Part shown: piece by piece, positions 14,488 through 21,100 of the stretch
Layout: every line of letters starts with the position of its first letter
Numbering within the stretch: position 1 is the first letter of the stretch
Source of the DNA: WJLC01 sp964600865
GTDB lineage: Archaea > Nanobdellota > Nanobdellia > Pacearchaeales > GW2011-AR1
NCBI GenBank assembly: GCA_964600865.1
Contig: CAZRJP010000011.1
Coordinates: forward strand, 1 to 23,227
Reading direction: 5' to 3'
DNA: 23,227 bases
The notes under the pieces: model-generated
What the model was told of the DNA's origin: nothing
Seen by the model: only the letters and a program-made list of their open reading frames with translations
The model's database searches: none
Translations under genes and position numbers: made by a program

Positions 14488-15111
14488 TTATTCACTCTTT
14501 TTTTCATCAACTTTTTCAGATTTCTTTTTCTTAGTCTTTTTATCTGAGGTTTTCTTTTCCATATTTTTTTCCTCTTCAAATCTTTCCTCAACCTTTAATA
14601 TTCTTATTTCACAAAGAGATAAAGGATATATCTTTTTTAGAATAAGACTTAATTTTTTTTGTAAATTATTTTTTAATATATCTCCAAAAATATCTTTAGA
14701 TTCTCTTTTTTCACAATATTTTTTTAGTTCTTCTCTTGCCTTATTTCTTAATGTTTTTCTAACAGCTCTTGAAACTTTTCTTCTTGTTATTAAAAAGGGT
14801 TTTACTTTTAATTTAGCGTCCTTACATTTTGTTGAGAAAGAATCCTCCACATAATTAGTCCCTTTTCTTACCATTCTTTTTAGATAATAAGGAAGTAGCT
14901 TTATTTTTCTTGGAATTGCAATGGCATTTCCGTCTTTTATTTTAACTTCTGATTGAAAAAGTAAGCTTTTCCCTCTTAGGCTTCTGGTTAAATCATATTT
15001 TATTAATTTTCCTTCTAATTCTTCTAAACTATATCCCATTAATTGGGTTTCTTTTCTAATTAAGGGAATTTCTACTGGAAAAAATCTCTTTCTTCTTTTA
15101 GCGATTGCCAT
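14488..15111 (-). CDS. rps3ae: 30S ribosomal protein eS1/S3Ae
   Basis: S3Ae is an archaeal/eukaryotic small-subunit protein. The N-terminal KRRKRFFPVEIPLI is followed by GKSLLFQSEVKIKDGNAIAI and the diagnostic ITRRKVSRAVRKTLRNKARE near residues 108-127. The segment SLILKKIYPLSLCEIRILKV closes the domain. The last 25 residues are a low-complexity Lys/Glu/Ser tail. The length of 207 aa is normal. The start overlaps the eL42 stop by one base (TAATG), so it is the second gene of a two-gene ribosomal operon. In many other archaea S3Ae follows uS15 and the DHH nuclease instead. Confidence 0.92.
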   Translation of the reverse strand: MAIAKRRKRFFPVEIPLIRKETQLMGYSLEELEGKLIKYDLTRSLRGKSLLFQSEVKIKDGNAIAIPRKIKLLPYYLKRMVRKGTNYVEDSFSTKCKDAKLKVKPFLITRRKVSRAVRKTLRNKAREELKKYCEKRESKDIFGDILKNNLQKKLSLILKKIYPLSLCEIRILKVEERFEEEKNMEKKTSDKKTKKKKSEKVDEKKSE

Positions 15112-15422
15112 TATCTTTGTTGAACCCTCCCTGCTCTTTGGCCTTTTTTCTGATATTTAGATTTATTACATTCAGTACAAGTATACATTATATTTGTTTT
15201 TTTAGTAGTTTTAGTTTTTCTTTTGAATTTGCTTACTGCTGGTTTTGAACCCCATTTACCTTTATTTCCAATTCCTATACCTAATCCTCTTGATTTAGCT
15301 CTTGAAATACTCCCTCTTGTAAGTGTTCCTCTTTTTCCTCCAGTTGATACTATTTTTATTTTTTGTTTTGTTCTTTTATTACAATATGGGCAGTATCTAT
15401 TTGTTTTCTTTGGTAGTTTCAT
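15111..15422 (-). CDS. rpl44e: 50S ribosomal protein eL42 (L44e)
   Basis: The protein starts MKLPKKTNRYCPYCNKRTKQ with the first zinc-ribbon pair C11-X2-C14. The second pair lies in YTCTECNKSKYQKKG (CTEC, near residues 81-84). Between them is a Lys/Arg/Gly-rich segment. The length of 103 aa and both Cys pairs fit eL42, which lies near the tRNA exit site of the large subunit. A TATA-like CTTTAAAA lies about 27-35 bases upstream. The usual next gene, S27e, is not here; S3Ae follows with a one-base overlap. Confidence 0.93.
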   Translation of the reverse strand: MKLPKKTNRYCPYCNKRTKQKIKIVSTGGKRGTLTRGSISRAKSRGLGIGIGNKGKWGSKPAVSKFKRKTKTTKKTNIMYTCTECNKSKYQKKGQRAGRVQQR

Positions 15423-15506
15423 TTTATACTTTTGATTAGAGATTTAGGTTTTTAAAGGTAATGGAACCTCGCTATTTATTGATTATTTATAGTTTTAAGG
15501 ATAATA

Positions 15507-15607
15507 TGGTCCTGCCAGGAATTGAACCTGGATTTTATCCATTCTGTGAGCAGATTTAAAAATCCTATCTAGTCAGGGATACGTCTTGACCATTGGACTA
15601 CAGGACC
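15507..15607 (-). tRNA. Intron-containing tRNA, probably tRNA-Val (GAC)
   Basis: On the minus strand, GGTCCTG pairs with CAGGACC. The D arm is GTC(C)-AATGGTCA-(A)GAC with a C-A mismatch at the end. The anticodon stem TATCC/GGATA encloses 36 bases, and the T arm is CCAGG-TTCAATT-CCTGG with discriminator A. Removing a 7-base loop leaves a 29-base intron, at about 15542-15570 if it follows position 37. The 5' part of the loop reads CTGAC, giving anticodon GAC (valine), and A73 and the GACG...CTGAC context fit tRNA-Val. The bulge-helix-bulge is relaxed: only CTG/CAG pairs, with an AAT bulge, so the exact splice sites are uncertain. Mature length would be 72. Glutamate is an alternative I consider less likely. 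Confidence 0.8.
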
Positions 15608-15659
15608 TTGACATTTAAAATAGAGTAAGATTTAAATACTTTATTTTAAATAATTAATT

Positions 15660-15872
15660 ATGGGAATGATAAGTAAGATATTGGGAAGTATTTATCTGTT
15701 AATTGGATTGTATTTGATTAATCTTGCTTTTGATTTAATTTCATTGCCAGAAGTGGTTTCATCTATTGAATGGATAATATTTCTTATTGCGGCATTTTTC
15801 ATTATAATTGCAGGCATCAAAAGTTTTTTGAAAAAGAAATATAAAAATGATTTACCTCCTGAACCTTATTAA
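15660..15872 (+). CDS. Small two-helix membrane protein (70 aa)
   Basis: There are two long hydrophobic segments (about residues 8-28 and 38-56), a short acidic link and a charged tail ending PPEPY. I recognise no family. A TATA-like ATTTAAATA near 15630-15640 lies 20-30 bases before the ATG, which supports a leaderless transcript from 15660; M3 (15666) is an alternative start. It lies between a divergent tRNA gene and the pilin-like gene, and is separated from the latter by 96 bases and a separate promoter. Confidence 0.65.
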   Translation: MGMISKILGSIYLLIGLYLINLAFDLISLPEVVSSIEWIIFLIAAFFIIIAGIKSFLKKKYKNDLPPEPY

Positions 15873-15937
15873 GAATTAGTTATTGTTTAACTATTAATTA
15901 TATATCATTCTTATTTTGTTATTTAGATACTCAATAA

Positions 15938-15948
15938 ACTTTATATAC
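15938..15948 (+). promoter_or_regulatory. TATA box for the pilin-like / giant protein cluster
   Basis: ACTTTATATAC lies 21-31 bases before the ATG at 15969, the expected distance for a leaderless or nearly leaderless archaeal transcript. No comparable box is evident before the downstream genes, which are spaced by 1-28 bases, so this may drive the whole cluster. Confidence 0.55.
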
Positions 15949-15968
15949 AATAGATTCTATTATTTTTT

Positions 15969-17834
15969 ATGTTTAATAAAAGAGGTCAAGTAACTATCTT
16001 CATAATTGTTGCTATAATTCTAGTTGCCACGGTTGCAGGGTTTTTTATTTTTAGAGGAAGTTTTGAAGAAGTAACAATTCCTGCTAATTTAGAACCAGCA
16101 TATAATACTTTTTTAGCTTGTGTGGAACAGGAGACTTCAACAGGGATAAGTGTATTAGAAAGTCAAGGGGGTTACATAAGATTGCCTGAATTTGATCCTG
16201 GGAGTAGATATATGCCATTTTCATCACAATTAAATTTCTTAGGAAATCCTATTCCTTATTGGTATTATGTTTCTGGGAATAATGTACAAGAAGAACAAAT
16301 TCCTTCTAAAAAAGATTTAGAAGAAGAATTAGAATGGTTTATTGAAGAGCAAATTAGTACATGTAATTTAGATGAACTTTATGAAGGAGGATACACAATT
16401 ATTGTGGAAGAAGACCCTAATGCAGATGTAACAGTTAATAGAGAGAGTGTTGAGGTAAATTTAGATTTAGGTTTAAGATTAGAAAAAGCAGATTCTACTG
16501 TCTTAATAAGGAAGCATGATGTTTCTGTTGGGTCTAAACTTGGAGTATTATATGAATCTGCAAGAGAGATTTATGAACATGAACAAGAGACATTATTTTT
16601 AGAAAATTATGGAGTAGACACATTAAGATTATATGCTCCTGTAGATGGAGTAGAGATTACTTGTAGTCCTAAGATTTGGAGTGCAGATAAGGTTTTTAAT
16701 GAACTAGAAAATGCAATTGAAACAAATGTTATGTCCCTGAAGGTAGAGAATGAGGATTTGACATTAAGGAATGAAGAAGATAAGTATTATATTTTAGATT
16801 TACCTGTTGAAGAAAATGTTAGATTTTTAACTTCAAGTAATTGGAGTGGATGGAGTTTTGAGGTTTCTCCTACAGAAGGGAGTATAATGAAAGCAACTCC
16901 AGTAGGAAATCAACCAGGATTATCTGCATTAGGATTTTGTTATGTTCCTTATCATTTTGTCTATAATGTAAATTATCCTGTGTTAGTTCAGGTTTATTCT
17001 GAATCTGCAGAAGAAGTATTTCAATTTCCTCTTGCAGTAGTTATCCAAGGGAATAAACCTAGAGAGGCATTAAATGCTACTGCATCTAATGTGCCTGACC
17101 CTGAATTATGTAAATATAAGAATACTAAAATGACTGTAGGAGTTTATGATAATTATTTGAATCCTATTTCAGCAGATATCTCTTTTGAAGGGTTTGGAGA
17201 AACATGCCAAATAGGAAGTACTGATTCCAGTGGGATGTTAAATGAACTTTTCCCTGAGTGTGTGAATGGATATATTGTGGCTGAAGCAGAAGGATATCAA
17301 ACAAAGAAAAAACAAGTAGAATCTACTGCAAGTTCTTCTGAGATAGAAGTAATAATGGATAAACTTTATGATAAGCAGGTTAATTTAAGGGTAGATGGAA
17401 ATGAGTATAATGGAGAGGCAATAATAACTTTTGTTTCAGAGCAGGATTCTAAAACAGTTCTTTATTCAGAGGAGAATACTGTTGAGTTAGCTCAAGGAGA
17501 TTATGAAATTGAAGTTTATATTTATGAAGATGCAAGCATTGAATTAGAATCAACTACCACAAAGGAATGTATGGAGGTTCCTAGAGAGGGAATAGGTGCT
17601 TTCTTTGGATTAACAGAGGAGGAGTGTTTTGATGTTACTATTCCTTCACAGACAATAACTAATGCATTAGCTGGAGGAGGAAAACAGAGTTATTATGTTT
17701 CTGAATCTGAATTACAATCAAGCAGCATAATTGATATAAATGTTAAAGGATTACCTACACCAAAGAAAATAGAGGAAATACAACAGAACTATATTTTATT
17801 TGAAAATCAAGGAGCAGATATAAGTTTTAAATGA
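15969..17834 (+). CDS. Exported protein with prepilin-like N-terminus
   Basis: The 621-aa protein starts MFNKRGQVTIFIIVAIILVA. A short basic segment ending Lys-Arg-Gly is followed by Gln and about 22 hydrophobic residues. This matches the class III signal peptide cut by archaeal prepilin peptidase (predicted cut G6/Q7), but an uncleaved signal anchor is also possible. The rest is predicted outside the cell: mixed alpha/beta sequence with several Cys. Around residues 385-470 there is a carboxypeptidase-regulatory/transthyretin-like beta domain (TVGVYDNYLNPISADISFEG through AEAEGYQTKKKQV), and further beta-rich sequence follows. It is far larger than a typical pilin. It heads a compact cluster with two mini membrane proteins and the giant protein at 18141, suggesting one surface complex. 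The function is unknown. Confidence 0.75.
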   Translation: MFNKRGQVTIFIIVAIILVATVAGFFIFRGSFEEVTIPANLEPAYNTFLACVEQETSTGISVLESQGGYIRLPEFDPGSRYMPFSSQLNFLGNPIPYWYYVSGNNVQEEQIPSKKDLEEELEWFIEEQISTCNLDELYEGGYTIIVEEDPNADVTVNRESVEVNLDLGLRLEKADSTVLIRKHDVSVGSKLGVLYESAREIYEHEQETLFLENYGVDTLRLYAPVDGVEITCSPKIWSADKVFNELENAIETNVMSLKVENEDLTLRNEEDKYYILDLPVEENVRFLTSSNWSGWSFEVSPTEGSIMKATPVGNQPGLSALGFCYVPYHFVYNVNYPVLVQVYSESAEEVFQFPLAVVIQGNKPREALNATASNVPDPELCKYKNTKMTVGVYDNYLNPISADISFEGFGETCQIGSTDSSGMLNELFPECVNGYIVAEAEGYQTKKKQVESTASSSEIEVIMDKLYDKQVNLRVDGNEYNGEAIITFVSEQDSKTVLYSEENTVELAQGDYEIEVYIYEDASIELESTTTKECMEVPREGIGAFFGLTEEECFDVTIPSQTITNALAGGGKQSYYVSESELQSSSIIDINVKGLPTPKKIEEIQQNYILFENQGADISFK

Positions 17835-17862
17835 TAAATAAAAAAATAAAAATGGAGGAAAA

Positions 17863-17964
17863 ATGAGAAAAGAGACAAGACAAAAGTTAGATGCGGTTTT
17901 GTGGATTTTAGGATTAATTGCACTTGGCTTATTGGTTTATGGAATTATGAAAATTATTATTTGA
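17863..17964 (+). CDS. Mini membrane protein (33 aa)
   Basis: The sequence MRKETRQKLDAVLWILGLIA continues with a hydrophobic stretch to GIMKIII: a basic N-terminus and a single transmembrane helix of about 20 residues. GGAGG at 17854-17858 lies four bases before the ATG, one of the clearer ribosome-binding sites in the window, which supports translation of so short a frame. It lies 28 bases after the pilin-like gene, and its stop is one base before the next ATG. No family is recognised. Its placement suggests a small membrane subunit of the same complex. Confidence 0.6.
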   Translation: MRKETRQKLDAVLWILGLIALGLLVYGIMKIII

Positions 17965-17965
17965 A

Positions 17966-18139
17966 ATGGAAAGAGAGTTATTAACATGGTTTGGTGGTTT
18001 GTTGAATTTTATAATCTTAATTTATTTAATTGTAAATACAATGAATACTCCTTGTTTTAGTATGTCACAGTCATTAATAGCTTCTTTTGGATTAATGGTC
18101 TCTTTATTAATTCATTTAAGAAACCTGACTAAATATTAA
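17966..18139 (+). CDS. Small membrane protein (57 aa)
   Basis: The sequence MERELLTWFGGLLNFIILIY begins a first hydrophobic helix. A short polar turn with one Cys (NTMNTPCFSMSQS) follows, then a second helix and a basic tail, HLRNLTKY. The frame starts one base after the stop of the 33-aa gene and ends one base before the ATG of the giant gene. Such tight spacing argues for a translated, coupled gene rather than a chance frame. I recognise no family. Confidence 0.6.
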   Translation: MERELLTWFGGLLNFIILIYLIVNTMNTPCFSMSQSLIASFGLMVSLLIHLRNLTKY

Positions 18140-18140
18140 G

Positions 18141-21100
18141 ATGATAAATAAAAAAATAAAATTTAGTGTTGTGGGAATTTTCTTAATAGGTATTTTGTTA
18201 TTTTCATTAGGATTAATTAGTGCTTATCAAAGGACAAGCCCTCAATTAACACAGTATCAATCTACTGGATTTTTTTCTGGACAAAAAAGTTCGTTAGAGT
18301 TTGATGAAGATATGTGTTCTCAAGGGCAGGATTTTGTTATTCAGGTTGCACCTTTTGGATGTGATCCAAGTGTTGTTAGAAGTGATTTACTTGAAGAACA
18401 GAATGTTCCTGTTTATTGTAAACTAGCTGCTACTAAGATAAACCCATTAATTGAAGTAAATGCAATAGATTCTTTGACTTTTCCTGGAAGTGAATTGCCT
18501 TCAGAGGTCTCTGGTATTGGATATTTGCCTGCACAAGCAGCTTTAGGGAAGAATTACCAAGAAATAGATAGCCCTATTTTAGATGATGTGGGTTATGCTA
18601 TTATAACATTAAAGAAACAAGATAATGTTTCTCAGATGCCTGATTATGTTGAAGGAAATTTAAGTGCAAAGATAAGGTATGATGTGGAAAATGCATTTGG
18701 AATAGGAGATGTTAGTTATTATCTTCCTGTTATGGATGATGAAGAATGGGAGGAAAATAAAGCATCTTATAGTTTTTGGAATGGAAAAGGATATTTAAGA
18801 GCAGAGCAAATTACAGGAAATGATGCAGTTATATCTCTTTATGATGCTAGTGGAAATGTTGTTCATAGTTCTGCATTAAGTAAAGGAGATGTTTCTTCAA
18901 AAATTAATTTACCTGGATTTGAATGTTATGCTAATTTACAATTAAAGTTAGATGATTTAAAGAATGTGGATACAAGAGCTAAGTTAAGTATAAATGAAGG
19001 AAGTGTTGCAAAGACTGAGGATGAAACATTTTTACAAGGCAAGTGTAAGATTGAAGATATTCAAAAAGAAGGTTTAAGAGAAAAGGTTGAGATTAGTTGT
19101 ATGGAGGATGATACAAAGCGTTTAATTAGTTCTGGAAAGGCTTACACATTATTTATTAATCCTGTTGTGGAGTTAGAAATTGATAATGAAAAAAATACTG
19201 CTGCTGTAGGAGATTATTTGTATTCTGATGAAAAAGGAAATCATTATTATTTGGGTTATGCTGGAACAAAAGGAGATACTGGTTTGAAAAAGGATTTAAA
19301 AATAGTTGTTATGGCATTGCCTTTTGAAAATAGGATGGAAAAGTTAACAGATAAACAAATAAATTATGTTGCAAGATTAGTAAGAGCTTATAGTATAGAT
19401 TCTAAAGAAGGAAAGAGAGGGTTTCTTGACCTTGTAAAAGACACAGGAGAATTTACAACAGGATTGGCAAGTAATTTCTTTAATTATGTTGTTAAGGGTT
19501 CAGAGGTATACCCTATTCTTTATAATGAGAAAAAACCTCTTGGAGGTAGAGAAATTAAATTAACTGGATTTGGAGAACCAGTTAATACGCCTTTAGAGGA
19601 TTATGAGGATGCAGAATTTAATTATAACTCTGCTGTTTCAGATTATAATCTTATTATTGATGATTATAGGTCTGAAAAAGTAGAATTACCAACAGGAGAG
19701 AATTATGTTTATGGAGAAAAAGCATACTATGAAAAAATTAGATTAGCTTATGAGTTAGTTCAAAATGCAGATGTTTTAGAATTTTGTGATGAGTTTAAAG
19801 AGGTTTATCCTAAATCAGATTTTTATTCGGATTTAGTTAATGAAGGGAAGTGTGAGGATAGTGCAAAAATATCAAGTCAAGATTCTTCAAGTGTAACAGT
19901 GTTAGTTAATGGAGAGAGTAGAAAGATTAGTTTAGATAAAATTTTTGAACCTAGTTTTGAAGAGTATGGTGCAAGAGTTTTAGTTAGAGGACCAAATGGA
20001 AATACAAGAATATTAGATTTAAGAAAAGGTGAAATTAATTATTTAAGTGCATTAAAAGATTCAAATGAAGATGATGATGAATTTATCCAATTATTAGAAG
20101 TTAAGGATGATGCAATTAAGTTTAAATTATCTGCAAAGCAAACAAGGACAGCAGAGGGAGCAAGGGAATCTGTCAAGGAGTTTTTTATAGATACTAAACA
20201 ATTAAAAAAAGATGTTCCAGAAAATTTTGGAACAGATTATATTCTTACATTAAAAAGGACATTTGTGGATAAGACAGCAGATGTTTCTGTTTTAGCTAAT
20301 ATTGATGATGTTGGTTCAGAAACAAGTTTTGGATTTAAGATTGGCATTGAAAAAACAGGAGTAGAATTAGCACCTAATAGAGTAAAAAGAATTGTAAAAA
20401 ATATGAATGAATCTATTGAGGAATGGGGAGAGAAACAAGGGAAAGTTGGTAATTTAACTCAGAAGTTAGGAAAAGCATGTGTGGGAGTTGGAGTTGCTTT
20501 AACTGTTAAAAATTTCTTTGCTAATATTGGTGGAAAAGGTATAGCAAGAAAAGAAGTTATGTCTGGAAGTGGAGGATGGAATCAAAGATGTGCTAATGCA
20601 GTTGCTAATGGAAAATTAGATGGGAATACAGTTAGTTATTCTAGTGTGAATGATTGTATTCTTGAGAATTCAGATAAAATAGATGAGCAAGTGAGTAAAT
20701 ATGCTAGTGCAGTTGAAAAAGAGAATGAAAAGATGAAAAAATTACAAGATGAATTAAGAAATGGAGAGGATACTGTTGACCCAGAAAAATTAGAAAAAAG
20801 ATACCTTTCCTCAAAGTATAAAAATGAATTAAAACAGAATCTTCATAAAAAATTTCCTAGTGGTAATATGGAAATTAATGGGGAGAAAGTTGAAATTGAT
20901 AAATTTGTTGAGGATTTAGGAACCGAAGGTGTTAGTATAGATGATTTAAGAGATTTAAAAGTTAAGTCTGAGGCAGGATATACTGACCAAATTAAACAAG
21001 ATGTTTCTAGTATTTATACTTCTACAAAAGAGATAAATAGAATGAAGGATGTTAGTGAAAAAACAGATAGATTAGGATTAAAAGGGATGACATACATATC

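Larger units (their letters stand above)
17831..18161. repeat. 21-bp direct repeat at two start codons (17831 and 18141)
   Basis: Bases 17831-17851 and 18141-18161 are identical: ATGATAAATAAAAAAATAAA plus one A. The second copy is the start of the giant gene. The first overlaps the stop of the pilin-like gene as ATGA and opens an 11-codon frame that ends at once. The two mini genes (17863-18139) lie between them. The match is AT-rich but begins exactly at an ATG in both places. Confidence 0.8.

Noticed and set aside
17831..17866. 11-codon frame MINKKIKMEEK overlapping the pilin-like stop
   Set aside because: Probably a remnant of the duplicated start region; its end lies on the ribosome-binding site and start of the 33-aa gene.
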